Shown: positions 8,721-18,414, numbered from the stretch's first letter. The stretch is DNA of 64,000 nucleotides from Leucothrix mucor DSM 2157 (GCF_000419525.1 NZ_ATTE01000001.1:310001-374000), one strand, 5' to 3'. The notes: generated from the letters alone by a model not told the origin. Program-made: numbers and translations.

Positions 8721-10835
8721 TCAGCTAAGTGACTTATTTCTAAACAAAAATAAAAGTCCGATCATGGATATTAGCCAGAAACTGCTACTACCTCCGCCAC
8801 CAGAGTTGGATATTTCGTCTACTGATGTAGCGTCATCTGTACGAGGTGTTGTGTTCCCCGTGCTAACATTCTGACCAATGGTAAAGGCTTTAGATGAAAT
8901 ACTGTAAAACACGTTATTTGAGCAGCTGAGTTTAAAGCGCCCAAATGCAGTCAATGGAATATCAGCCGGTAGCTTAATAATGGCTGAGCCTGAGTTTGGA
9001 ATATTGCTGGCCAGTGTAGTGTCAAATAAATAACCATCATTACTAGAGAACTGAACGTCGACTGCTGCGCAATTAATTGGAGCGATATCGGTATCGGCGA
9101 CCGTCCAGTTTATTGAGATGCTGCTATCTCTGGCATAGCTTTGCGCAGAGTCTGATAACTTAAAGCCGGCACCCGTATTAATAACCTTCAGTTGAACTTG
9201 GTCCAAACTAGGATCGTGCTGACCATCGTAAACAGCCAGTTGAAAATTCAAAGTGCGGTTAGTTTGTGGCAAGGTTTCGCCGTTACCGTTTTGGTAGCCA
9301 AGTGACGTTGCGCGAGCTGGAAAGCTGCGAGTGTTGCTGGTGGTTGGTGGCTTCAGGCGAAACAGTGGATTATCTCCGGTATCCTCCCCCAAATTAGCAC
9401 TGCTACCGACATCTAATTGTTCCCAACTGTAGAGTAGGGAATCATTTTCCAAATCGCTGGCTGTTCCGGTGAGTTCAAAGGGTGTGTTTGCCGGAATTGT
9501 GTAGTTGCTGCCCGCAGAGACGAATGGGCGACTATTGTTAACGGCTTGTACTGTACCGCAATGGCTCGCGGTACCAATGGAAATATTTTGGGTGATCTGC
9601 TGAATGCTGCCACTATGAAACATTGCATCGGCATTGAGCTGTAAGTCATCGGTATCGCAACCTCCCGCGTAAGACATAATGCTTGAGCCGCTACCTGGTT
9701 CAAAGGCCGTTTTTGCCGTTCTGGCGCCACTCGTGCATACGCCAAGGTTACTGTTGAATGTATGGGTCGCACCGAATTGATGGCCGATTTCATGGGCTAC
9801 AAAGTCGACATCAAAGCTATCATGGCTTGGGTTATTAATGCCGGATGCTGCCATCGCTTTAATGCTGCTATTACAGGTGCTACCAATGTAAGCAAGGCCG
9901 CCGCCGTACGAGCCAAACACGTGGCCGATATCATAATTATCATTGCCAATAACGCTATCGATGTTTTTCTGATTCTCACTCAACATCGCTTCGATATCGA
10001 AATTGGAGTAAGGGTCACTGTTGGCATTGGTATAGATGAGTTGATCGTTATTCTCAATCAGCGTCAGACGGATACCCAGACTTGTTTCGTAGATTTGATT
10101 GACGCGATTTAAAGTGGTGGCAATCGCGCTTAAGCTTGCGGCGACAGTGCCACCTTGTTTTTGGGTGTATTCACCCGTCGCTGCGATGGCAATACGATAT
10201 TCAGTTAAGCCGGAAACGCTACGGGCTGCTAAGTTGGCTCGGCCGTGTAGTGGGCTAAATGATTCGTGATCATGCGCTTCTGGTGTGCTGCACTGAAATG
10301 GCTCATCGTTGTGTTGGTCGGCTTTTCGGTAGCTCAGATAATAATCTGCACCAAGGCTTTTATCCGGATCAATAAACAGTGTCTCGCCATCCTTGGTCAG
10401 CAGCATGGCATGAAAACCCTGAACGGTCATATCGACGCGCCCGGAGAGAATTTCACCAGCAGGGCTGGCGACTTGGTAAGTACGAATAGATGGGTATTTG
10501 TTGGTTAGTGCGCTTGGTAGCAACTGGATTTCTGTTAGTGTGAGGGTAACGCTGTCGCCATTCGGTAGTGGCAGTTCGATGCTTAGTGGCTGAGCTTGTC
10601 TCGCGGTAACTTGTATTGAGCTGGGGACAGCTGCTAACTTAGCTCGCATTGCTTGGCTATCAAGCTTCAGGCTTCGGGTGTATCCGTCATTTGAATGGCT
10701 ATCGGTAACTGAACGGGCCGCGGTAACAGTGTTATCTTTCCATAAAGCCCCATCAAGTTGTGCAGCCTGAGCTACACTAATCTGACAGGCCAGTATCGCC
10801 GCCACTGCTAACCCCAATCTTCCTGATTTGACCAT
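8721..10835 (-). CDS. Secreted M12B-type zinc metalloprotease with GlyGly-CTERM tail
   Basis: This is an exported protease of about 704 residues. I chose the ATG at 10835 because GGAG lies 7 bases before it and the protein then begins MVKSGRLGLAVAAILAC, a clean signal peptide ending AQA; the longer frame starts at 10874 with a poor ribosome site. A propeptide-like region leads to the reprolysin-type domain with HEIGHQFGATH near residues 344-354 (numbered from 10835) and the Met-turn SIMSYAGG. Two beta-sandwich-like regions follow. The C-terminus is Gly/Ser-rich, then a hydrophobic helix, then RNKS, matching a GlyGly-CTERM sorting signal. It is paralogous to the next gene and probably arose by tandem duplication. 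Confidence 0.9.
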   Translation of the reverse strand: MVKSGRLGLAVAAILACQISVAQAAQLDGALWKDNTVTAARSVTDSHSNDGYTRSLKLDSQAMRAKLAAVPSSIQVTARQAQPLSIELPLPNGDSVTLTLTEIQLLPSALTNKYPSIRTYQVASPAGEILSGRVDMTVQGFHAMLLTKDGETLFIDPDKSLGADYYLSYRKADQHNDEPFQCSTPEAHDHESFSPLHGRANLAARSVSGLTEYRIAIAATGEYTQKQGGTVAASLSAIATTLNRVNQIYETSLGIRLTLIENNDQLIYTNANSDPYSNFDIEAMLSENQKNIDSVIGNDNYDIGHVFGSYGGGLAYIGSTCNSSIKAMAASGINNPSHDSFDVDFVAHEIGHQFGATHTFNSNLGVCTSGARTAKTAFEPGSGSSIMSYAGGCDTDDLQLNADAMFHSGSIQQITQNISIGTASHCGTVQAVNNSRPFVSAGSNYTIPANTPFELTGTASDLENDSLLYSWEQLDVGSSANLGEDTGDNPLFRLKPPTTSNTRSFPARATSLGYQNGNGETLPQTNRTLNFQLAVYDGQHDPSLDQVQLKVINTGAGFKLSDSAQSYARDSSISINWTVADTDIAPINCAAVDVQFSSNDGYLFDTTLASNIPNSGSAIIKLPADIPLTAFGRFKLSCSNNVFYSISSKAFTIGQNVSTGNTTPRTDDATSVDEISNSGGGGSSSFWLISMIGLLFLFRNKSLS

Positions 10836-10986
10836 TGCTTGCTCCATTAAGCTATCGTTCAGTTCGAATTTCATCCTATATTTAAAGGATGCATCGAGAG
10901 AACGTGGTCAGGTCAAATGGTGGGGTTTAGCTGCTGAAAAATCAGCAGCTGAGGTCTGTCCGCAAATCGATACCTCTAATCCAGAG

Positions 10987-12120
10987 TTAAAGGAAATAGG
11001 TCAGGGTGTCATCCAGAAATTGCCACCCTTGAGGGGTGCAACAAAGTGTATCGGGAGTATTGCTGATTAAACCCATATCAATGGTTTTATCCAGCACTGG
11101 CTGAATGGATGAGAGGGGTTGAGCGGTGCGTTGTTCATAAAGCTTGGCATCTACGCCACTTTTTAGGCGCAATGCATTCAGCATGAACTCAAATGATAGG
11201 TTTTTACTTTCCAGTACTTCTTGCGAGGAGCGGAAGCTGCCAGACAGCGCCTTGTCCATATACTGTTTTGGTTGGCGGTATTTTTGGTGTCTTTCGATCT
11301 GGCCGTCGGGCTTGGTCAGCTTGCCATGCGCACCCGCGCCAATGCCAATGTAGTCACCAAACTCCCAGTAGTTACGATTGTGCAGGCACTGTCGATTGAT
11401 TTTGGAGTAAGCTGAGACCTCATATTGCACATAGCCATGCTCGGCCAATAGCGCTTGTCCGGCTTGCTGTATTTCCCATAAGTACTCGTGATCGGGCAGG
11501 GTGGGTGGCTGATGATGAAATAGCGTATTAGGCTCCAACGTCAACTGATACCAAGACAAATGTGTGGGTTCGCAATCAATCGCTTGCTGTAGATCATTAA
11601 GGGCTTGCTCAATCGTTTGCTGTGGCAAGCCAAACATCAAATCCAGATTGAAATTATCAAAACCCGCCTGATGAGCAATTTGTGCGGCTTTCAATGCTTC
11701 ATCTGCATTATGAACACGTCCCAGTACTTTTAAATGTTCAGGATTGTAGCTTTGTATGCCAATAGACAGGCGATTGATTCCAGCGGCTCGATAGTCCGTA
11801 AAGCGCTGTTGCTCAAAAGTACCGGGGTTAGCTTCCAGCGTGATTTCAATATCATCCTGCCAAGGAATCAACTTGGCAATGCCATTCAACAGTTGCTTAA
11901 TCGCTGCAGCTGAAAATAGGCTCGGTGTACCACCACCAATAAAGATAGTGCTTAATGGCCGGCCTTGAGTCTGTGGTAACTCACTGCGTAAATCATTGAG
12001 CAGGGCGTCTACATACGCCTGTTCCGGCAGCGCATCCGGTGCTTTGTGTGAATTGAAATCACAGTAGGGGCACTTGCGGATGCACCAAGGAATATGCACA
12101 TATAAACTTAACGGTATCAT
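10987..12120 (-). CDS. hemW: HemW, radical SAM heme chaperone (coproporphyrinogen oxidase-like)
   Basis: HemW is a radical SAM protein that binds heme and delivers it to target proteins; it was long annotated as oxygen-independent coproporphyrinogen oxidase. The [4Fe-4S]/SAM motif CIRKCPYC (Cys13, 17, 20) is at the N-terminus, followed by the SAM-binding GGGTPSLF near residue 65. The 377-residue length and lack of the HemN N-terminal extension point to HemW, as does HIPWCIRKCPYCDF (HemN itself uses a different Cys spacing context). Its ATG overlaps the rsmA stop by 4 bases, so translation is coupled to rsmA. Confidence 0.92.
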   Translation of the reverse strand: MIPLSLYVHIPWCIRKCPYCDFNSHKAPDALPEQAYVDALLNDLRSELPQTQGRPLSTIFIGGGTPSLFSAAAIKQLLNGIAKLIPWQDDIEITLEANPGTFEQQRFTDYRAAGINRLSIGIQSYNPEHLKVLGRVHNADEALKAAQIAHQAGFDNFNLDLMFGLPQQTIEQALNDLQQAIDCEPTHLSWYQLTLEPNTLFHHQPPTLPDHEYLWEIQQAGQALLAEHGYVQYEVSAYSKINRQCLHNRNYWEFGDYIGIGAGAHGKLTKPDGQIERHQKYRQPKQYMDKALSGSFRSSQEVLESKNLSFEFMLNALRLKSGVDAKLYEQRTAQPLSSIQPVLDKTIDMGLISNTPDTLCCTPQGWQFLDDTLTYFL

Positions 12121-12917
12121 TCAGGCTGCTGGCTCAGGTAGTTGCTGATAGTGACGTATTGCTCAACGCCCAGTGTTTCTGCGCGAGCGGTGGGGTCGAT
12201 GCCCAGTGACTCTAGGGCTTCGCTATCCATCAGTGTTTTCAATGTATTACGCAATGTTTTACGGCGCTGAGAGAAAGCTTGGGTGACGACTTTACTGAGT
12301 AGGGCTTCGTCTTCGGCAATAAAGGGCTTTTCTTTAAATGGCGTCAGCTTAACCACTGCAGAGTCTACCTTCGGCGGAGGACTAAATGACTCAGGGCCAA
12401 CATAAAATAAATACTCTGTCTTACAGCGATATTGAACCATGACAGACAGTCTGCCAAAACTCTTATTGCCCGGCTCCGCAGTCAGGCGATCAACCACTTC
12501 CTTTTGCAGCATGAAGTGCATGTCTTTAATCGACTGTGCAGATTCCAGTAGGTGAAAGATAAGCGGCGTTGAGATGTTGTAGGGCAGGTTGCCGATGACT
12601 CGCAATGGAAGCGTTTCATCAATGATCTCTGCAAAGTTAACTCGCAGCGCATCCACATTGTGAATGGTTAGCTTGTCACCACCGAGGTGCTCCAGATGGC
12701 GAATAACATCGCGGTCAATCTCGATCACTTGCAAATGATCTAAGGATGGCAGAATGGGCTTGGTCAGCGCACCCAGTCCGGGACCAATTTCAAGCATCTG
12801 ATCGTCCGCTTTCGGATTAATGTGCTTGATCAATAAATTGATAATGTAGGGATCGGTTAGGAAATGCTGTCCGAAACGTTTTTTAGCGTAGTGATTTGAC
12901 ATATTTTGGTTTGGCAC
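12117..12917 (-). CDS. rsmA: 16S rRNA dimethyladenosine transferase
   Basis: RsmA (KsgA) dimethylates two adjacent adenosines in the helix 45 loop of 16S rRNA during small-subunit assembly. The 266 residues match the family. Visible motifs are KKRFGQHFL at the N-terminus, the SAM-binding LEIGPGLGALT near residues 42-52, and the catalytic NLPYNIS near 115-121. The C-terminal small domain contains FSQRRKTLRNTLK, a conserved RNA-contact segment. It overlaps hemW by ATGA and lies downstream of the repeat-protein gene, separated by a terminator. Confidence 0.97.
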   Translation of the reverse strand: MPNQNMSNHYAKKRFGQHFLTDPYIINLLIKHINPKADDQMLEIGPGLGALTKPILPSLDHLQVIEIDRDVIRHLEHLGGDKLTIHNVDALRVNFAEIIDETLPLRVIGNLPYNISTPLIFHLLESAQSIKDMHFMLQKEVVDRLTAEPGNKSFGRLSVMVQYRCKTEYLFYVGPESFSPPPKVDSAVVKLTPFKEKPFIAEDEALLSKVVTQAFSQRRKTLRNTLKTLMDSEALESLGIDPTARAETLGVEQYVTISNYLSQQPE

Positions 12918-12950
12918 AAATAAAGAAGCCTCCCCCGCGAGGGAGAGGCT
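12918..12950 (-). terminator. Rho-independent terminator for the TSP3-repeat OmpA gene
   Basis: On the minus strand GCCTCTCCC (12949-12941) pairs with GGGGGAGGC (12936-12928) and is followed by TTCTTTATTT. It separates the repeat-protein gene from rsmA. Confidence 0.8.
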
Positions 12951-12971
12951 GTCTGTGGTTAAGCGGTGTAA

Positions 12972-15900
12972 TTACCGCAGTATTTTCAGTTCTACCCGAC
13001 GGTTCTCAGCACGACCTGCCGCACTGCCATTATCGGCAATCGGAGATACTTCGCCATAACCTTTAGCAGATAAGTTGCTAGCGCTTACACCTTTGCTGAT
13101 CAGGTAAGTCTGTACTGACTCTGCACGACGCTGTGACAGTCTTTGGTTAGCATTTGCGCCACCAACACTATCAGTATGTCCACCAACCTCGATCTTAAGA
13201 TCAGGGAATTGGTTTAGCTTCAGTGCGGCTTCATCCAGTATTGGCAATGAAGCGCTAGTCAGGTCAGCAGAACCGGTGTTGAAGTTAACACCTTTCAGGT
13301 TGATGCTCTGGATTTCAGAACATCCGACCTCGTTAACCGCATTACCCGCTACTGTATTTTCACACAGATCGCTTGCATCGGTAACACCATCACGGTCTGC
13401 ATCAGGCTTACCACATCCAGTGACATCAACTTCTTCACCAGGTAGTGACTCTGGGCAACGATCCAGACGGTCAGCTACCCCATCCATATCGCCATCAGGC
13501 TCACATCCGTTTTGGTCAACTTCTTTGCCTTCAGCCGTTGTTGGGCACTGGTCAGCACTATCGACAACACCATCGTTATCGGTATCAAATTCACAACCAG
13601 AGCTGTAAACCGCTGCGCCAGCTGGTGTTGCAGGACATTCATCAATATTGTCCGCTACACCGTCGGCATCGCTATCAACCGGGCAACCTTTGGCATCGAC
13701 TGTGACACCTGCTGCAGTATCAGCACAAGCATCAGCTGAGTTGAGGACGCCATCAGCATCGTCATCCAGCTCACAGCCTTTAGAGTCAACGCTAGCACCG
13801 GCTACAGTCTCAGGGCACTCGTCGCGGCTATCCAGAATGAAGTCCTTATCGCCATCGCCTTCACAACCGTTGGCATCAACCTTTGCGCCTTCAGCAGTTT
13901 CAGGACACTGATCAGCGCTATCTTTCACGCCATCGGCATCGGTATCGACTTCACAGCCTTTCGCGTCAACTGTCGCACCGGCCACTGTCTCAGGGCAGGC
14001 ATCCGCAGAGTTAATGACCTTATCGGCATCGTCGTCCAGCTCACAACCATTAGCATCGACTTTCGCACCTGCTACGGTTTCAGGACATTGATCCGCGCTG
14101 TCTTTCACGCCATCCGCATCGGTATCGACTTCACAGCCTTTCGCGTCAACGGTGGCACCAGCGACCGTCTCAGGGCAGGCGTCAGCGGAGTTGATGACCT
14201 TGTCAGCATCATCATCCAGCTCACAGCCATTGGCATCGACTTTAGCGCCAGCTACGGTTTCAGGACATTGATCAGCGCTGTCTTTCACGCCGTCGGCATC
14301 GGTATCGACTTCACAGCCTTTGGCGTCAACTGTCGCACCAGCCACTGTCTCAGGGCAGGCATCCGCGGAGTTAATGACCTTATCGGCATCATCGTCCAGC
14401 TCACAACCGTTGGCGTCGACTTTCGCGCCCGCAACCGTTTCAGGACATTGATCAGCGCTATCTTTCACACCATCCGCATCGGTATCGACTTCACAGCCTT
14501 TGGCATCAACCGTTGCACCGGCCACTGTCTCAGGGCAGGCATCCGCAGAGTTGATCACCTTATCGGCATCATCGTCCAACTCACAACCATTGGCATCGAC
14601 CTTAGCACCAGCTACGGTTTCAGGACATTGATCAGCACTGTCTTTCACGCCGTCTGCATCGGTATCGACTTCACAGCCTTTGGCATCAACCGTTGCACCA
14701 GCCACTGTCTCAGGGCAGGCATCAGCGGAGTTGATGACTTTATCGGCATCGTCGTCCAGCTCACAACCGTTAGCATCGACTTTCGCACCTGCTACGGTTT
14801 CAGGACATTGATCAGCGCTGTCTTTCACGCCATCTGCATCGGTATCGACTTCACAGCCTTTGGCATCAACCGTCGCACCGGCCACTGTCTCAGGGCAGGC
14901 GTCAGCGGAGTTGATGACCTTGTCAGCATCATCATCCAGCTCACAACCATTCGCATCGACTTTAGCGCCAGCTACGGTTTCAGGACATTGATCAGCGCTA
15001 TCTTTCACGCCATCGGCATCGGTATCGACTTCACAGCCTTTCGCGTCAACCGTCGCACCGGCCACTGTCTCAGGGCAGGCATCCGCAGAGTTAATGACCT
15101 TATCGGCATCATCATCCAGCTCACAACCGTTAGCATCGACTTTCGCGCCAGCTACGGTTTCAGGACACTGATCTGCGCTGTCTTTCACGCCGTCTGCATC
15201 GGTATCAACTTCACAGCCTTTCGCATCAACTGTCGCACCAGCCACAGTCTCAGGGCAGGCGTCAGCGGAGTTAATGACCTTGTCAGCATCATCGTCCAGC
15301 TCACAACCATTGGCATCGACTTTAGCGCCCGCTACGGTTTCAGGACATTGATCAGCGCTGTCTTTCACGCCGTCTGCATCGGTATCGATTTCACAGCCTT
15401 TAGAGTCAACGGTTGCACCGTCAACGGTCTCAGGGCATTCATCGCGGCTATCCAGAACAAAGTCTTTGTCACCATCGCCTTCACAGCCTTTAGCGTCAAC
15501 CTTCGCGCCTTCAACCGTTTCAGGACAAGCATCTGCACTGTTAACTACGCCATCTTTGTCGTTATCCAGTTCACAACCACGTGCATCAACTTCGGCACCT
15601 TCTGCCGTTGTTGGGCAAGCATCTTGACTGTTTACAACTTTGTCAGCGTCATCATCCAGCTCACAGCCGTTAGCATCGACTTTCGCGCCAGCTACCGTTT
15701 CAGGACATTGATCAGCGCTGTCTTTTACGCCATCCGCGTCGGTATCGACTTCACAACCATTAGAGTTGATCGTGGCACCTTCAACAGTATCAGGGCACTC
15801 ATCACTGCTATCTAGGATGTAGTCTTTATCCGCATCGCCTTCACAACCTTTGGCATCAACTTTCGCATTAGCTGCGGTATCAGGGCACTGGTCAGCGCTA

Positions 15901-17972
15901 TCAATTACGCCATCTAAATCTGAATCAACTTCACAACCTAATGGCGTAACAGAGGCTTCATAGACAGTATCAGGGCACTGGTCTTTGTTGTTGACTACGC
16001 CATCTTTGTCATCATCCAACTCACAACCGTAAGCATCAACTGTTGCACCATCTGGCGTTGTAGCACAGCTGTCGAGCGCATTGACGATAAAGTCTTTATC
16101 ATCATCCAGCTCACAACCTAAGCCATTAACACCCAAGCCTTCAGCAGTTGCAGGGCAAGAGTCTTGGCTATCAACAACACCATCATTATCGCTGTCTAGC
16201 TCACAACCATTAGCACCGACTGTTAAGCCTTCTGCGGTTGCAGGGCACTCATCTTTGCTATCAGCGACGCCGTCGGCATCCGTATCAATCTCACAACCTA
16301 ATGGAGAAACGGTTACGCCAGCAGGTGAAGCAGGGCATTGGTCTTTACTGTCTTTAACACCATCAGCATCAGAGTCTAGCTCACAACCTTTAGCATCAAC
16401 GGAGAGACCGGCATCAGTATTTGCACATTCATCTGCACCATCTAATACACCGTCTTTGTCCGAATCAATCTGACAACCTTTCGCATCAACCGGCAAGCCA
16501 GCTGGTGTTACTTGGCAGCGATCCATACGATCAACAACGCCGTCTTTATCAGTATCAATTTCACAGCCTTCAGCATTAACGGCTGCGCCTGGGAAGGTTT
16601 CAGCACATTTATCTAGGCTGTCTACGATGCCATCCATATCGGAGTCAACTTCACAACCGTTGCTGCCGACTTCGACATTGGCCGGAGTGCCAGGGCAACG
16701 ATCAAGTACTTCGATCACGCCATCGCTATCGGTATCCAATACACAACCGCGGTTGTCGACTAAAGTACCTGCCGCCGTTCCGGGACAACGATCAGATGGG
16801 TTTACCACGCCATCAGCATCTTCGTCCGCAGTGGCATTACTCAGTGCCAGTTGCAGTTTTTCATTTTCGCTAAGCATGCGCTGCTTGTCTTCTTTAGCTA
16901 ATGCTTCCAGATTAACAAACTGCTGTGGAATAGCGTTCAGACCAACCAGCTTCTCAGAGAGTCCCTGAGTTTGGTTGGCAAACGATTGGCTCAAGCCAGT
17001 GGTTTGGGCTGTTAGCGTTTCTTCCAGACCGCGATTTTGGTTACTCAGATTCTCAACGAGTCCAACGCTCTGGTTAACTAGCTTTTCTTCCAAGCCGCGT
17101 TTCTGGCTAGCAAGTTGTTGCTCTAAGCCTTGGGTTTGAGTGGTTAACTTCTCTCCCAACGCTTGAGTTTGGCTATCCAGCTTTTGTCCAAGCGCTTGAG
17201 TCTGGCTAGCTAGCTCTTGGCCTAAGCCTTGAGTTTGACTGCTTAACTGCTCACCGAGTGTCTGAGTTTGATTATCCAGCTTTTGGGTCAGTCCCAATGC
17301 TTGGCTGTCTAGCTTCTGTTCAAGCCCTTGAGCTTGGCTAGCAAGCTTTTCCTGCAGTAGTCGATTTTGCTCAACCAGCTGTGCTGCGAGTGTCTGATTT
17401 TGTGCACTCAGGCGCTCGGCAAGGTTTGAGCTCAGGGAGTTGATATCAGCAGATTGCTTTTCAAGCTCAGCAATGCGCACAACCAGTCTGTCACGCTCTG
17501 TCATTAGCTCAGCAACTTTCTTTTTATCTTCCGCTGAGGTTTGAGCCGCGGTTTCTTCAACATCTGCCAGTTGTGAGCGCAGGGCATTGATCTGCTCGAC
17601 GTCATCTTCTGGTAATGGAATATCTACAATATAGAACGGTGCCGGTGGCATGTTCATTAACGTAGATGGGGCAAATGCAGGCAAACTCTCCGGTGGAATC
17701 TCAAATAGAGATTCTGGAACGATTGGCATCAGGCTTGGCATAGGCATAAAGCCGTAGCCTTCTTCCATGGTCATGCCTGTGCCCATATTCATCATATCCA
17801 TTGCGGGATTGAATTGGCCTTCAAACATAACAGGAGGAGCCAGTGTGGCTGGTGTTTCGGTAGCGGCTGTTGTGGCAGCATCCGTTTCCGTAGTCACCTG
17901 TTCGGCAAATGCGGGGTTGGTTGCATACATTAGCAAGCTAGCGAAGATCAGAGGTCTTATGGTGCTGCGCAT
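12972..17972 (-). CDS. Giant OmpA-family protein with about 39 thrombospondin type 3 repeats
   Basis: This is a 1666-residue surface or periplasmic protein. In order it has a signal peptide (about 1-23, ending AFA), a Met/Pro-rich region (about 45-115), a coiled coil (about 125-375) built partly of 11-residue repeats such as LGQKLDSQTQA, about 39 consecutive 30-residue TSP3 repeats (about 380-1547) with DxDxDG-type calcium-binding residues and two Cys per unit, and a C-terminal OmpA domain (about 1555-1666) with GGHTDSVG and RRAESV motifs that bind peptidoglycan. Eight copies of a 60-residue double unit are identical in protein sequence. Such proteins are thought to form calcium-stiffened rods anchored to the wall. 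No N-terminal beta-barrel is seen, so how it meets the outer membrane is unclear. A terminator follows. Confidence 0.9.
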   Translation of the reverse strand: MRSTIRPLIFASLLMYATNPAFAEQVTTETDAATTAATETPATLAPPVMFEGQFNPAMDMMNMGTGMTMEEGYGFMPMPSLMPIVPESLFEIPPESLPAFAPSTLMNMPPAPFYIVDIPLPEDDVEQINALRSQLADVEETAAQTSAEDKKKVAELMTERDRLVVRIAELEKQSADINSLSSNLAERLSAQNQTLAAQLVEQNRLLQEKLASQAQGLEQKLDSQALGLTQKLDNQTQTLGEQLSSQTQGLGQELASQTQALGQKLDSQTQALGEKLTTQTQGLEQQLASQKRGLEEKLVNQSVGLVENLSNQNRGLEETLTAQTTGLSQSFANQTQGLSEKLVGLNAIPQQFVNLEALAKEDKQRMLSENEKLQLALSNATADEDADGVVNPSDRCPGTAAGTLVDNRGCVLDTDSDGVIEVLDRCPGTPANVEVGSNGCEVDSDMDGIVDSLDKCAETFPGAAVNAEGCEIDTDKDGVVDRMDRCQVTPAGLPVDAKGCQIDSDKDGVLDGADECANTDAGLSVDAKGCELDSDADGVKDSKDQCPASPAGVTVSPLGCEIDTDADGVADSKDECPATAEGLTVGANGCELDSDNDGVVDSQDSCPATAEGLGVNGLGCELDDDKDFIVNALDSCATTPDGATVDAYGCELDDDKDGVVNNKDQCPDTVYEASVTPLGCEVDSDLDGVIDSADQCPDTAANAKVDAKGCEGDADKDYILDSSDECPDTVEGATINSNGCEVDTDADGVKDSADQCPETVAGAKVDANGCELDDDADKVVNSQDACPTTAEGAEVDARGCELDNDKDGVVNSADACPETVEGAKVDAKGCEGDGDKDFVLDSRDECPETVDGATVDSKGCEIDTDADGVKDSADQCPETVAGAKVDANGCELDDDADKVINSADACPETVAGATVDAKGCEVDTDADGVKDSADQCPETVAGAKVDANGCELDDDADKVINSADACPETVAGATVDAKGCEVDTDADGVKDSADQCPETVAGAKVDANGCELDDDADKVINSADACPETVAGATVDAKGCEVDTDADGVKDSADQCPETVAGAKVDANGCELDDDADKVINSADACPETVAGATVDAKGCEVDTDADGVKDSADQCPETVAGAKVDANGCELDDDADKVINSADACPETVAGATVDAKGCEVDTDADGVKDSADQCPETVAGAKVDANGCELDDDADKVINSADACPETVAGATVDAKGCEVDTDADGVKDSADQCPETVAGAKVDANGCELDDDADKVINSADACPETVAGATVDAKGCEVDTDADGVKDSADQCPETVAGAKVDANGCELDDDADKVINSADACPETVAGATVDAKGCEVDTDADGVKDSADQCPETAEGAKVDANGCEGDGDKDFILDSRDECPETVAGASVDSKGCELDDDADGVLNSADACADTAAGVTVDAKGCPVDSDADGVADNIDECPATPAGAAVYSSGCEFDTDNDGVVDSADQCPTTAEGKEVDQNGCEPDGDMDGVADRLDRCPESLPGEEVDVTGCGKPDADRDGVTDASDLCENTVAGNAVNEVGCSEIQSINLKGVNFNTGSADLTSASLPILDEAALKLNQFPDLKIEVGGHTDSVGGANANQRLSQRRAESVQTYLISKGVSASNLSAKGYGEVSPIADNGSAAGRAENRRVELKILR
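13921..15360 (-). repeat. Eight tandem 180-bp repeats inside the TSP3 gene
   Basis: Eight units of 180 bp line up in register. Each codes for two TSP3 modules (60 residues). The encoded residues are the same in all eight, while bases differ at many third codon positions. More diverged 90-bp units continue on both sides (about 13320-16830). Confidence 0.95.
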
Positions 17973-18003
17973 CGTTCTAATATCTCCGAGAGTTCATATA
18001 GCG

Positions 18004-18414
18004 TTATCCTTTGCCTCCGAGGGACAGGTCGCGCCTGGCCGAGGCGATGGTGATCGTGAAGCCTGCGATCACGTCGAGAAATGACATTACTGTGAGGATC
18101 AGAAAAACTGAATTTCCCGCCCAGTCAAAGATTAGCCATGATACCAAAAAACCGACCAGTACAAAGGTGGATAGTGTGTGATCAACGATTGATACACTGG
18201 ACGTGCGGGTCGATTTGAAAAGTTCTATATATAAGGTGATTAAACCAAGCAAGATCACTATGACGCCAATGGTGGGGGTCCATAGTTGTTCAGACGGTAA
18301 GTGTACGCTAAAAAGTGCACGGTTCAATTCACGGGGGAATACCCCGATAGCGGCTAAAGCATAGTAGCCGAATAAGAAGAAGGCAAACAACGGAAAGTAA
18401 TTCAAAATCCGCAT
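18004..18414 (-). CDS. Small four-helix membrane protein of unknown function
   Basis: The 136-residue product has four predicted membrane helices: about 5-24 (YFPLFAFFLFGYYALAAIGV), 47-66 (IGVIVILLGLITLYIELF), 80-97 (LSTFVLVGFLVSWLIFDW) and 101-123. The C-terminus is short, basic and Gly-rich. I do not recognise the family. It is read in the same direction as the TSP3-repeat gene, with its stop about 30 bases before that gene's start, so the two may share a promoter in the 18415-18749 region. A link in function is only inferred from this spacing. Confidence 0.7.
   Translation of the reverse strand: MRILNYFPLFAFFLFGYYALAAIGVFPRELNRALFSVHLPSEQLWTPTIGVIVILLGLITLYIELFKSTRTSSVSIVDHTLSTFVLVGFLVSWLIFDWAGNSVFLILTVMSFLDVIAGFTITIASARRDLSLGGKG

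Noticed and set aside
10828-11070. 80-codon plus-strand frame between the metalloprotease and hemW genes
   Set aside because: It overlaps the ends of two well-supported minus-strand genes and has no motif or ribosome site.
13921-15360. CRISPR-like regular repeats
   Set aside because: The units are contiguous coding repeats of 180 bp with no spacers and no cas genes nearby.
14088-15815. 575-codon plus-strand open frame antisense to the TSP3 gene
   Set aside because: It is open only because the 180-bp repeats lack stops in that frame. Its translation is a meaningless repeat and the minus-strand product has clear domains.
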